From assembly GCA_035048815.1 (NCBI GenBank), contig JAUCBN010000024.1:69501-133500 (forward strand): a stretch of DNA of 64,000 nt, written 5' to 3'. Below, in pieces: positions 1 through 11,100 of the stretch (position 1 is its first letter; the number at the start of each line of letters is the position of its first letter). The position numbers were made by a program, and so were the translations under genes. The stretch is from Abelmoschus esculentus. Its lineage: Eukaryota; Streptophyta; Magnoliopsida; Malvales; Malvaceae. The notes beneath the pieces were generated by a model. That model made no database searches. It was given only the letters and a program-made list of their open reading frames with translations, and was not told the DNA's origin.

Positions 1-791
1 AATCAAAATAGCTATTGGAGTAGCAAGGGCAGTAGATTACCTTCACAGTTGTGCAAAGCTGGTCATTCATCGGGACCTCAAAGCCTCCAATGTCCTTCTT
101 GATGCTGTCAGTCACCCTTCCATGATACTTATTTTAATGCTCAAACATTTACCCTCAAAATGTAAGTATTCATTAAGCTGAGCCTGAGGCTCACATTGCA
201 GGATTTCAATCCAAAATAATCAGATTTCGGGCTGGCTAGGAATGGACCCTTAGAAGACCAATCACATGTTAGTTCAAGGGTCCTTGGAATCAGAGGATAC
301 TTTGCCCCCGAAACTTTGCAACAGGTATATATCACCTTATCATTCTACGCCGTAGAAACTTTGGTATATAGGTTTGGCACCCCTCAGCATGGGCTAAATT
401 TTATGAATAATTTCACATGCCATTTGACTGTAAAAACTGATGTATACAGTTTCGGAGTAGTACTCCTAGAACTATTCTGTGGCTGTGCTGCAGTCAAGAG
501 AAGTAGTGATGGTGCCGAGAGGGAGCTTGCTGTATGGGCTAAACCACATTTAAGCAATTACATGGAGCTGCATAATATTATTGACAAGAAAATAGCAAGG
601 AACATCGTTATGGAAGAAGCGCACAAGTTTGCTTCAATCATCTGCCGATGCCTTAGCTCAGATCCTAAGATCGACTCACAATGGGTGAAGTACTAGCAAG
701 TCTAGAGCAATTACAGCAAGATATGTCGCTCAGCAATTTGAACACACTTGGACTATCTAAGTACCGTATAAGGCCACACATATTACTATAA
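1..791 (+). pseudogene. receptor-like cytoplasmic kinase (RLCK-VII/PBL-like) fragment, broken, 5' end outside the window
   Basis: The left edge enters a Ser/Thr kinase at the catalytic loop: HRDLKASN is followed by LLDA. The DFG region (SDFGLAR), an APE-like activation-loop end (FAPE) and the C-lobe block KTDVYSFGVVLLE follow, in several frames. A plausible intron (GT at 107, AG at 200-201) separates HRDLK from DFNPK. One extra base between DFNPK and SDFGLAR shifts the frame. A second GT follows LQQ near 324, but no convincing acceptor precedes LTVKTDVYSFG. One base is missing near 670, after DPK; the expected continuation (TMGEVLASLEQLQQDM) lies in another frame and ends at the TAA at 789-791. 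The closest family is the plant RLCK-VII/PBS1-like kinases, which act in immune signalling at the plasma membrane. Two frameshifts and a missing splice site make a functional product unlikely. Sequencing error cannot be excluded. Confidence 0.8.
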
Positions 792-1520
792 GTTACAAAC
801 AACCGAGTGCTCAACTATCTGTAAATTTCTTTTAGTCACATTTCTCGGATCCACTAATTATGATTTGTTTGTTTCACAAATATTATCCTAACCCATGATC
901 TTATATGCAAGCTAAGAACTTTCTTCATATTTTACAATATGATTAAAATAATGTAAATCCCATAATTCATAAACACATGGAATAAGGTTAATATTAATAT
1001 GCATCACTGAAAGTGAAGTTACTATTACACCAATGAGAGAAGCTGACAATGAGAAACTGTAATTCTCATGAAACATAGGTGGTGTTATTTAGTAGCATGA
1101 ACTGCAAGATTGCATGAAAAAAAGATAAAGTGGAAAATTACATTTTGCAAGCAACAACAACAACAAAAAGATATACATTTGCATAGGAAATTTACATATG
1201 GAATCAATGTGTTTGTGGGTATTACTTGAGAGATGGTAATGGAGATGCAGCGGCTGTTAGACGCAGAGGTGAATGAACCATGAAGCTGTCTCATTGGAAT
1301 TGTATTTTTTTTTTTTTGAAGGATTTGCTATATCAACCATTTTAACCATCATTTTATTAATCATAAAACCAAACCAATTGTTCATGTCTGGGAACTCTAT
1401 CTTCAGGTACAAGTAAAATCATCTCTCGTTTCTCCCTTTGAAATTACAAAATGTGACACAAACATTATATCAACAGCAAACCATGGACCATGGAAGTTAC
1501 ATACCTTTCTAGCTTTTAAA
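792..1520. other. intergenic, AT-rich
   Basis: No supported gene. A run of 13 T on the + strand near 1306-1318 could be a poly(A) on the minus strand or a simple tract. The stretch just left of 1521 is probably the 3' UTR of the minus-strand gene there. Confidence 0.5.
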
Positions 1521-2117
1521 CTAAAACCCTTTCGTGCCAGTTTCTTTCAAAACAACAGGCTTCTCAGCCATAGAGAGACAGTACTTTGCAATCTCTCTGA
1601 ACCTAGGGACACTCCTAAGGTCAACCTTTGTCCCGTCTTTCAAGGTTATGATAACATCACCCCACTCACCTATGAAACGCGGCACCACTTGCACGTCCTT
1701 AACCACCTGGTAAGAGAAGTCGCTTCTATCCTGACCGGTCAGCCCCGAAATAACCGTGACCCGCAGGTTACTGAACCTGTACCTCAGGAAGAAAGCCCTC
1801 GAAACAGCAGCTAGAGTTAACGGCAGCCATAGCAGAGTGAAACCCAGAAGCAAGTTTGCTAAGAGATCACCGTAGTGTGCTCCGCCGTCAAAGAAGATGG
1901 TTTCTTCTTTGGGACTTTTGGAGGAAGATGGAGGGGTTGTCGTGGCGGGTTGATCCGTTGGGGAGGAGACATTGAGCCTGGAGGAAAGTCTGTTGTTTCT
2001 GGAGATGTGTTTGTTGAAGGGCAGTTTGGAGGAGAGATGGATGGAGTTGTGGATGATGAAATTGGCTGAAGTAGGGATGGCGATGGCTGCCGGTGAACCA
2101 AGTGAAATCGAGGCCAT
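1521..2117 (-). CDS. plastid-targeted single-pass membrane protein of unknown function
   Basis: Single-exon protein of 198 residues. Residues 1 to about 75 are rich in Ser, Thr and Pro with few acidic residues, as in a chloroplast transit peptide. One hydrophobic segment spans about residues 85-107 (LLANLLLGFTLLWLPL region). After it comes a compact soluble domain of about 80 residues containing GLTGQDRSDFSYQ and DGTKVDLRSVPRF. The alternation of beta-strand-like stretches resembles the small PH-like domains of bacterial membrane proteins, but this is only a resemblance. The first ATG of the frame gives the transit peptide, so I chose it. Conserved proteins of this type occur in plants and are probably thylakoid or envelope membrane proteins. 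I do not recognise a function. It may correspond to the Arabidopsis gene near At1g14345, a low-confidence memory. Confidence 0.85.
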   Translation of the reverse strand: MASISLGSPAAIAIPTSANFIIHNSIHLSSKLPFNKHISRNNRLSSRLNVSSPTDQPATTTPPSSSKSPKEETIFFDGGAHYGDLLANLLLGFTLLWLPLTLAAVSRAFFLRYRFSNLRVTVISGLTGQDRSDFSYQVVKDVQVVPRFIGEWGDVIITLKDGTKVDLRSVPRFREIAKYCLSMAEKPVVLKETGTKGF

Positions 2118-3420
2118 GAAGCCGAAGGATTATCCTTTTTGAGAGAGCGAGATCAAAGGAGGTCGTTAAGTAGAGTCCCTTCTGGTCATGTATTAGCCAC
2201 GTCATTGCGTCGCTACCCAACAAAGGATGGGGTTTTATAACCAGCGGAACACCAAATCAAATGGTAGGATATGTGTCGGACCTTGGCATCCACCGAATTT
2301 TACCTGGGCCCAATGGAAACAAAGTAATGAAATAACAAATCTTAGGCCCATCACCGAATGATTTGAAATTTATTGCAAACACACACTCACATATTCAACC
2401 CTACTAATAAAATTTTCTCAAGAGTCCTTCACTTCTCTAAACTAAAGGCAGTTATGTTTGATTGTATTTGAACCCATGAGATTTAATATGAAAATGTCTC
2501 TTGCGAGATTAGATCGGCTCTTAAGCTAGATTAATCGTTGGTATAGACAGGTTATAACTTAAAATTATGGGTATAAACATAGGAGTTTATGGGTACTTAG
2601 TAATAAACTAGGATCATGTGGGTTAGTTCTGGGGTAAAAAGTTACTAGTATTTGTTTTTTTATCAAAATAATTTATTTATCGCTAATACTTAAGATTAAC
2701 AAATATGATTTTTATTATTTAAATATATAATTGAGATTTTTTATGTTGAAATGAATGAATTATTTTTCAAGTAAAGATAATTATATTTTCAAGATAAATA
2801 TTGTGATTTAAACTCGTATGAAATAAAATAATATCAGTATTCTTAACTATCTTTTAATTTAAAAGTTTAACTTTCATTTATTAAACTCAATAAATTCAGC
2901 CTTAAAAATACCGTATAAAAATATGTTTACGCTATAAAAATAGATCTTAACTCAAATATATCATAAATTTTCAGGTGATTAATTAAATGTATAACAGATG
3001 GAAATCTTTTGCATCTTTATATATAATCTTAATTAACAAACCATTCAAAACTACAAAGAAAAGATTGAAATACATGAACATTATAATAATAAAAAAAAAA
3101 AGGAAAATCAAAATAGGATCAAAGTGAACGCTAACTCAATACAATTTCCCCCGATGAAATCTGAAAAAAGTTTTTCAAATAATAAAAGTAAAATAAAATA
3201 CTTCCTTAGCTTCGTTTTAAATGTTACAGTAAATAATTTTCATCAAAATATAGATCCTATTCTGATATATTAAGGTTTACATGTATATATATATGAGAAA
3301 ATGGCCTTTGTCTGCATTAGTGTTTAGGAGTAGGGACGAGGATAATCAGCAAACCCTAAATACATAAATCCGACAAGCAAGAGTGATTAAAACAAAGGTG
3401 ATACTCGGACAATGGATTGA
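2118..3420. other. intergenic, promoter side of the plastid gene and 3' side of the PRE gene
   Basis: From 2118 to about 2350 the base composition is mixed, as expected for a 5' UTR and promoter. From 2400 on the DNA is very AT-rich with no supported reading frame. The last hundred bases or so are probably the 3' UTR of the PRE gene. Confidence 0.5.
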
Positions 3421-3928
3421 TTACATAAGTAAACTCCTAAGAATGGCTGCTTGCTCATTATCGGTGTCTGTCGAAGCTAACAGCTGTGATAACCGGTCGC
3501 TTAAGTCCTCCACCTCTCTGTGTAAGTTTCTTATGTAGTTGCAAGTCTCGTGTAACACCTTAGAAGCTGATACCTGGAACACAAATTAAAGATTAATACA
3601 AACAAGATGATTTTATTAAGAATAATTATGAGATTTTAATTTGTTGATAAGGTTTGAGTGTGATAGCTGAACGTAATGCATGCTATAAGGGAACAGCCTG
3701 AGACCCACACCTCAACTTGTTTGTACAGAATAGATATGACTTATCTACAAAGTGGAAGTTAACCAAACCAAGGCCACACACACAAAAAAAGAGAGAAATG
3801 TGAAAGGAGTGTTTTGGCACCTTGTCGGAGCGCCTTCCACGAAGCTCAGGGATAAGCCGTTGCAACTTTGATATAAGATCGGCAATTTGATCATCAGAGA
3901 TCCTGGAACCTGATCTTCTGCTCGACAT
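3421..3928 (-). CDS. PRE: PRE-type atypical non-DNA-binding bHLH protein (PACLOBUTRAZOL RESISTANCE / KIDARI family)
   Basis: Two exons, 3821-3928 (36 codons) and 3421-3573 (50 codons plus stop), joined in phase 0 by a GT-AG intron, give 86 residues. This is close to the 90-odd residues usual for the family. Exon 1 starts MSSRRSGSR and carries the first helix (ISDDQIADLISKLQRL, then PELRGRRSDK). Exon 2 starts VSASKVLHETCNYIRNL and ends in the family-typical AAILRSLLM. The basic DNA-contact residues of true bHLH proteins are missing, as in all PRE proteins. These act as HLH partners that titrate inhibitory HLH proteins and promote cell elongation downstream of gibberellin, brassinosteroid and light signals. 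An in-frame ATG three codons upstream exists; I chose MSSRRS because the family begins there. Family assignment is firm; which PRE paralogue is uncertain. Confidence 0.95.
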
Positions 3929-4090
3929 TGTGTTCAATAAACTACAGCTTTTACTACAAGCTTAGCTACTATGTTGTGTCGGGAAACACACAAATGCGGG
4001 TGCTCGTTTTGTCAGAAAAGAAAAACCCAAGTGAAGGAGAGAAAGAGGAAGAGGCAAATTACATGGAAGAAAGCAGTGGGCTATGGAGCT

Positions 4091-4101
4091 TATTTATATA
4101 G
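4091..4101 (-). promoter_or_regulatory. TATA box of the PRE gene
   Basis: On the minus strand the sequence reads CTATATAAATA, a near-perfect plant TATA box, about 165 bases upstream of the PRE start codon. It lies in a GC-richer stretch between the start codon and the retroposon at 4214, which limits the core promoter. Confidence 0.6.
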
Positions 4102-4213
4102 GGTACCTCTCGCCCTAAAATACTTTGATTACATTAAAAACAAAGAGAAAAGGAAAGGCTATGAAGGAAGAGAGATGCCAATGCCATATTGTCCTTCCTT
4201 CGTCCCCACATAA

Positions 4214-4388
4214 TTTTTTTTTATAATTGATTTTATTATCTAAAAATAAAAAACTGCTACAATAAATAAAGTATAATGATAATTATTATTTTATATATTT
4301 TTATATACGTATACCCCAATTGTTATATAACTCAGTGTTGTTAAAATCATTATTAATTATATTCTTTCTTGCTAACCTATTCTATTTT
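4214..4388 (-). mobile_element. short non-LTR retroposon, copy A (SINE or LINE 3' fragment)
   Basis: About 175 bp that align along their length with the copy at 7934-8091. Shared blocks include AACTGCTACAA, AATAAAGTATAATGATAA and GTATACCCCA. Read on the minus strand it ends in AATAAAATCAATTATAAAAAAAAA, a poly(A)-like tail. Both flanks carry CACATAA (4207-4213 and 4389-4395), a likely target-site duplication. It inserted upstream of the PRE promoter. It has no coding capacity. It could be a SINE or the 5'-truncated end of a LINE. Confidence 0.7.
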
Positions 4389-4395
4389 CACATAA

Positions 4396-4974
4396 ATTTT
4401 AAGTCAATAACCAAGTCGGTTACGTTAGAAGGGGAGGTATCTGTCTCTTAAATTACATTACCACGTACCGATATTCTTTCTACCTTCAATCTACTCAACA
4501 TTATGATCACTTCTTTAATTGTCCTACGAGTACAATACAACATTTAATCATTGCACTCTATAAATTGAAACTATACTTATACATGTTGGACTCTCATATA
4601 AAATTTTAGTTTAATTCTCAACGTTACCATTTCATGCTTTGTATAATAAGTGATAATCATGTTTGAACTTAAATTTTTATAGTTCAATCGTAATTTAAAA
4701 AATTATTTAAAATTAATAAAAATTAAACTCAAAATATTTAATTTTTATGATTTAATTTATTTTTTACACAAGTTTCAAAATTAAGCAGTTTCCCCCTCAT
4801 GCTTCCATTTTGATTCTATCTCGTATAATCCCTAGCATTCTGTTAAAAATTTATGACAACCTTATTACCATCTCTTATATAAAACAAAAGGACAGGTATC
4901 TACATGAATTTATTTTTGAGAAATTGACACCATCAATAATTTAGATAATATATTACTCCATAAAAAGGTAAAAT
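4396..4974. other. intergenic, AT-rich
   Basis: No reading frame, repeat pair or regulatory motif that I can support. Confidence 0.4.
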
Positions 4975-5370
4975 TATTTTTTTTATAAATAAAAATTTTA
5001 TTCATCCAAATGAACCAACATGTACAAATAAAATAAAATCAACTAAACTATTTAAAAAAAAAAAACAAAAACTCTATACAAACTCTCGGTCCATAGCTAG
5101 ATTTGACGGGTCAAATCGTAATCTTTTTCTTGATAAACACAATCGTATATTCATCTTAATCCAAGAAACAATAGCATCCACTTGTCTAGGTCGTTTCCCA
5201 TAAAATCTACCATTGAACTCCTGCCATATAGTATAAAAAAAGCAGCACCAAGCTAATCGAATAACAACAACCAAAAGGGTTTTTCCTTACCATGTAGTTG
5301 TACCCATTGCACCATATTAGGCCAATCATCCGGTGGAACATCACTTTGGCAAGCAATCATAACTAAAAGT
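4975..5370 (-). mobile_element. LINE (non-LTR retrotransposon) 3'-end remnant, zf-RVT region
   Basis: Read on the minus strand, the frame at 5274-5074 contains IWQEFNGRFYGKRPRQVDAI. This is the pattern WxExNxRxFxxK found after the zinc-binding reverse-transcriptase domain (zf-RVT) at the C-terminus of plant LINE ORF2. Upstream, in another frame, is CQSDVPPDDWPNMVQW, which also fits zf-RVT, so the copy is frameshifted. Downstream, at 4975-5010 on the minus strand, comes GAATAAAATTTTTATTTATA followed by A residues, as at a LINE 3' end. A second LINE remnant in this window, at 28519, has the equivalent residues VWQEQNRRLHKKNPRVEEV. No clear target-site duplication was found. Confidence 0.6.
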
Positions 5371-6165
5371 CTGTTTGTTTCGTGTAAATGATTTTACGAA
5401 AAACATTTTACTAACTTTTAATGGTTTGGTTCATGAAAAATGAAAAAGTCAAAGGAAAATCAATTGCAGTTAATAAAAAAACCTTTATTTCTATGTAAAA
5501 TGACTTACCCATTTATTCTCGGTAAGTTGCTTTCCTTTTATTCTCTCTACAAATAAAAAAATATTCTAATTTATTTATATTTTAATATTTTATTGTAATT
5601 ATATTTTAATTAATTTATTTTTATTTTAATATTTTAACATTTATTTTTATTTTAATATTTTAATTTGTTTTCCTTCCTAAATGTAATTCATTGTTTTAAT
5701 TTATTTTATATTTTAATATTTTATTCTAATTATTAATGAATTACTTTTAAAATTGAATCTTTTACTGTCGTAAACAATTTGATACAATACTATAATAAGA
5801 TTGGGATGTATTTTCTGTATAGATTTAGTTCAATGCCCTAATTCCTGTGAGGGCATTCGGACGAAGAAAAAAATTATAAAGACTTACATCGACGTAAATC
5901 TTTATAATTTATTATTGGTTATTAGGCTGAATATATATTAGTGTAAGTCTTTGTAAAACATGATTTTTAAAACAATAAAAATAACTCAATAAAATAAATA
6001 AAATTTTAAAGTAAAATCTTGTTTGTTTCATTAAAAATAAATTTTTAAAATTATTTTCAATAAAATTTACACAGTTTCATCTAAGCACATGAAAATGCCT
6101 TCTGTAATTAGTTTTTTAAAAAATGTAATTCATTTTTCAAAATTTTCAATAAAACAAACGTAACC
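5371..6165. repeat. candidate MITE-like element, AT-rich, with inverted ends and an internal hairpin
   Basis: The left end reads GTTTGTTTCGTGTAAATGAT and the right end, on the opposite strand, reads CGTTTGTTTTATTGAAAATT, an imperfect inverted pair. The flanks TAACTAAAA and TAACCTAAA could be an imperfect duplication of about 9 bp. Inside, at 5872-5912, AAATTATAAAGA and TCTTTATAATTT form a perfect 12-bp inverted repeat. There is no coding capacity. The boundaries are uncertain and this may be several overlapping AT-rich relics. Confidence 0.3.
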
Positions 6166-6217
6166 TAAATTAAATTCACTTTACTTTTAAGTTTTACTTG
6201 TGTATCATTATTTTTAG

Positions 6218-6517
6218 ATGTCGTGTATCAAAGCGACAAAAGAGGACATGTTATCAAACCTGCAAGAATAGTGGGATAACCCGAGAGGAGTCCTGGACGT
6301 GAAGACAATGGTTGAAGGTGAAGCTCTGGTTGGAGACCACCAGGATCTGGTTTTTGTAAAGTTTAACGTCAACGATGTTGTGAAACACGAGGAGTCTGGA
6401 TGCGGGGAAGTGCTACGTACAGATGAGGGCATCATGAAAGCCATATTTGGTGGACCAGTGGAGGAGCTCGGGGTGAAATATATCAGCTGTCAAAGTGGCC
6501 CTCGTGGAGCCAAATGA
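6218..6517 (+). pseudogene. unrecognised reading frame of about 100 codons with one internal stop
   Basis: The frame opens at the ATG at 6218, has a TAG at 6269-6271, and then runs open to the TGA at 6515-6517. Its base composition is clearly richer in G+C than the flanks and its codons look coding. The part after the stop contains GDHQDLVFVKFNVNDVVKH and GGPVEELGVKYISCQSG. An acceptor-like TTTTTAG directly precedes the ATG, so this may be the last exon of a gene whose other exons are gone. I do not recognise the family. One stop in an otherwise clean frame suggests a recently broken gene or gene fragment. Confidence 0.45.
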
Positions 6518-7919
6518 CAAGGCAACGAGACTTTAATAGTGGAATTGTATTCGCTGTTGTTTTTGAACTGGATCATTGGTTCGCAAAATTAGAAGGGTGT
6601 AGTTCTTGTAAGTGTCTGGTTAGGAATGTGCGTTTGTTTTGTGTCTTGTAAGGTTAAAGGCTTAAAGGCCTAGGGTGCTGAAGACCATGGGTTGCGTTTT
6701 GTGTAGTAGTAAGGGGACTTAAGGTGGTTGATTCGGTTGGCTTGTTTTTTATTATACATGTTTTGTGTCCTCTTAGTTGAGTTAAATTTAAACAACTTTT
6801 TAATAAGGCGTAAAATATATAGACTTACACTGCCAGTTATTCTATGGAGTACAATACTATATCTATATATGCTGTGTATAGAATGGATTGAGTCATTCCA
6901 AACATGGGGTATAGGAGTGGGCCGCCATTGTTGACCACTCATCCATATTTCCCCACCATGGAAATGACAAAGAAAAACCTGTGTCATGCAACAACATGCA
7001 TATCAAAAGAAAAACAGGGATATTGTATAATTCTTCAATACCCTTTTTACCTGCAATTGTGTTTGTTTTATTCCCTCTCTGACACGGAGTAGTTGAAGCT
7101 GTTCTCCATGCGCATCCATTGAAAACTCAAAGTAATTTTAACGCATTTTCTGCATCATAAACTAGGAATACAAGTGCTTGCTTGGTGTATTTTATTGAAA
7201 TGAATCGATAACACAATTTTAAAGCAGATATCATTACAAAGGATGTTAATCATGTCAAATTTAACCTGATTTAATTTTGAAAAGTAATACGAACATAATA
7301 ATGGCATGTGACAGAAACACTAGGGTTAGGGTCGGCCATTGCTGTCGATAAGAAGCATGGCACTGACCATTTGCAACCCAGACATTGATGTTGTTCAAAA
7401 CCAAGACATGCAAAGCCCTCCATTTCTTGCATCGTTATTTGTTTATATTTCCTAGTCCTTGTAATACAAATAAAAAATTACATGTCTTTTCTTTCTATTG
7501 TTTACAGAAATATAAAACGTTATGGTCTGCATGATGATCTAAAAAAGTTCAAGATAACGATATCATATTTGAAATATAATATTAAAAGACTTGAAAGTTT
7601 TGAAGTTCAAATCCTAATTTGTAAAGGTAGTAAATTGAGTTGGGATAGACAACATGTAAAAACAAAACAATACATAATTCAAATGAATCAATTAATAAAT
7701 TAGATACCAATAATTATACTAAAAAATATTATTAAATAGTTTTTTTTTCAATTTGAGTGGTGGATAATACACTTTTTAGCATTAAAAAAGAAAATACTCA
7801 TTTTACGACATCAATTTCATTTAAAATTGCAAGTCCATATACTTTAATCGATGTTATATCTTAATTCAAATTGCTGAAACCAATACAGTTTTGTTTTATT
7901 AACCGGTTTTGAATAGTCT
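6518..7919. other. intergenic
   Basis: The first 200 bases could be the 3' UTR of the broken frame to the left. Several frames of 60-105 codons occur but have no start context, splice signals or family motif. I see no gene here. Confidence 0.4.
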
Positions 7920-7933
7920 ATGGTGTTGTATTT

Positions 7934-8091
7934 TTTTCGATAACTGATTGATTTTATTATCCAAGAGCAAGAACTGCTACAAAAAATAAAGTATAATGAT
8001 AAATATTATCCTATGTATTCCTATACATGTATACCCCAGTTGTTACATAGCTCATTGTTGATAAAATCATTGCTGACTATATTCTTTTCCG
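7934..8091 (-). mobile_element. short non-LTR retroposon, copy B, with a 14-bp target-site duplication
   Basis: The 158-bp insert is bounded by perfect copies of ATGGTGTTGTATTT (7920-7933 and 8092-8105), a target-site duplication of the length typical of target-primed reverse transcription. On the minus strand it ends AATCAATCAGTTATCGAAAA, followed by As inside the duplication. It is a diverged homologue of the copy at 4214-4388 but starts about 15-20 bp further in, as expected for 5' truncation. It codes for nothing. Confidence 0.8.
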
Positions 8092-8105
8092 ATGGTGTTG
8101 TATTT

Positions 8106-11100
8106 GGAGCGATCGAAGCAGACATTACGATGTGAACGTTTTCTGCTTCATGTGACCCTTTGTTTTGTTGTCTGATAATAAGTCAATCCCCTTGAAATTA
8201 ATTGCCCCAAGCCAAGATCCACTCAGGATAAGAAAAGTATGTATGTGGACCAAATCGATGTATTGACTGTCTTCGAAATCCAACCATGTGGGGGTGTTTC
8301 CACTTCTGCATCACTTCAGACACATCAGTCTCCAACTGATGCATCCAATGACTGCACCAAACCAGAAGTCGGCAATCTTTCTTTCCTTTATTATAGTCTA
8401 AGTAAAGGTATACCCTTCAAAGATCCAAACAAGCATTACAAATTCTATAACTACTTGTAGAAGAAGGAAAAGAATTTTCAGACAAGACAACCTATTTATG
8501 GTAAGTTGGTGAGCTGAAACACCATCTGTTCCGGATTTAACTGTGCAATGTTTGATACCCGAAAGCTAGAAACCTGAAAGGTGATAACAGAGTACATGAG
8601 AGAATCCGAATTTGTGACTCAAGTTTGGTTCCCCAGCAACAGCACATGTAATGTTCAAATACCAAATTAATTGTGTGATGTTTTTTAGATTTGTGGTGGT
8701 GATAGGAATGTGGGCAAAGAGTCAGTGCAGACTGCAGAGATCGATGAATAAAAGGATCTGAGAACTCAATCATGCATGTGAATATGTGATATTGATGTCA
8801 AATTATGGATCCCCATACTTTCGTAGGACCATCATCAAAGTATTGAATCATAGACTCATATTTTTTATAAAGTGGAAGGATGAAATTCAAAATTATTTCA
8901 CCTCCTTTGCCTCTAATTTAATTTTGATGTTGATGAGAGCAAAACAATGTGCGACTGAACAAGAAATTGTCAAGTCTCAAACCCCATCAATTGGCAAATG
9001 TCGAAACTCAGAAAATACATCAGTCGGGTTCTGTTCTTAGAGCAGCAATGAGTGCTTGGTGATTAGGTTAAACTTGAAGAGTCATACCTTCGATCTTTGT
9101 AGTTGTTGTTATTATCATAATAATTGTCATAAAGTTTTAGGAAGAGTCATACCTTCGATTATATCTTAGGTGGTGGAACGGATCCACGTAACCTAGAATA
9201 GAGTTTGTTTTTCTTTATACGAGATTTTGGTGGATTAGTCTTTTTGATGCAATCTATTGATAATATTTTACCATTACATCAAACATTCGATAATCAAGGT
9301 ACTATTTAAAGAATCTTCATTACGTGATAGTACTTGAGCAATTCCATCGTTACGGTTCCCTCTAGCCCATATATCTTCAATCCAGCAAAGGCCCAATACA
9401 AGGAGTCGATATACTATACAACTACAAGGCTCAATTCAATCATTATGGTTCACTGTAGCCGATGTATCTTAAATTGATTATTTATTTTTAAATATTTCAA
9501 CTTATTTTAAATTAAAAGATATTTAAAGATAACCATTTCAATCTAATTAAACTCAAATGCTTTTATTATATTATTTATCTAGAACATCCTATCACCTATG
9601 ATTTACTAATCGAAACTTTGATAGTATATAGGGAATCTCTCTTTCCTGCCTGAAAAGGTTGGAACAATAAATAAATGAAGACCGACAAGAAAAGCTTTAA
9701 AAACAGGCCCATCATTCGCCCTTTGAATAAAAGCCTGCAAGCTAAAAATAGACCCAACTGAATAGCTCAGTGGCCCACGGACACTCCTGTTGGCAGCGTA
9801 ATAGACATTTCAGGCTTCATATCAAACCTTGTAAACTGCCTTTTTAGACTTGTTGACTTTAGAACCATTTTTTTGAACAGAGGTACCTTTCACTAAGTAC
9901 AAAGAGAGGAGTTTGATACTAATAATCTAGCTACTTCATGGGTTTATTTTATGATTTATGTTTGGAGTTTGATTCATTATTATTGATGGAACTATAAAGT
10001 AGGATTTACCTCGATAGAAATGAATGATTTGGTTGGCTACGAAGCTTACACCTTGTAACAAGGGTTTCATCACGTCGCCGTCGGTAGAATTTCAGATGGA
10101 TAAGCAAAGCAGTCTTCTGGCTCAGATTCCACCAAAATAAAAGCAGCCAAGTCGGGGAGAAAAACTTCCCTCACAAACTAGATTAGAACAAAAGAGTTTT
10201 CTTCTTACATCCACAAATTAAAAGAAAAAGACGAGGGGATGAATCCATGAATGGCCGCATTGATTCCAAGTGACTGAGAAACCATGGAAGTTATTTTGGG
10301 TTACAGAACCCGATTCGAAGTTCCTGTTCTTGGTCCCCAGAGAAGAGAAATACTGTCTTAATTCATGTTCATAGACAGTGGACGGGAGGTGGTACTGGGA
10401 ATTAGGGGTTGTGATCTCAACATCAAAATCCCAATTCCCATGTAGTACTAGTATGATTTTATTTCCGTTAAACCTACCTGCTACCTATCCTTTCAATGGC
10501 AGGATATGAAAGTCAAGTTGTGACTAGGATTAGGAGGGCACACTAGTTTGAAAAATTAAAAAGTTGAAAACACAATCAAACCCTCATCAACCGACCTCAT
10601 AAAAGTTAAAAGCATATCCTCACGATCTTAATCATCATCTTACACGTTTTCCCAAATGGTTTAGTTGTGGGGGGTCATAAATCAGGACAATTAAGATTTG
10701 TCTCAATCGTACTAAAAAATAATGATTTTAGTTGTAAGTTGATTGAGAATTTACCAAGTTGTAAAAACTCAATTTTCATGAACAAATATAAAGTTATAAT
10801 ACAATTTAAATAAATTAGACTTGGGTGTCCAAAAATCAAATAAATAATCTTATATCAGATGATTGCAACACTTGTAATGTCATACCCCAACTCATCTTCT
10901 AGTGTTGGCCAAACTATACTTAGTACGACCTTTAGGCTTTACCGAACTCTATACTTGACACGACTACAACCCAACCTTTACCTAGAGCTAGATGAACCAA
11001 ACAAAAATATACCAGTCACCGAGACCAGTATAATCTGGATGATTTGAGATTAAGAAAAACTAAATTTGAACTCTTACGTCAGCCTCAGCTCACCTCTCTA

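Noticed and set aside
1859..2223. Additional frames overlapping the plastid protein gene
   Set aside because: They are shadows of the 1521-2117 gene: Pro/Ser-rich from its transit peptide in other frames.
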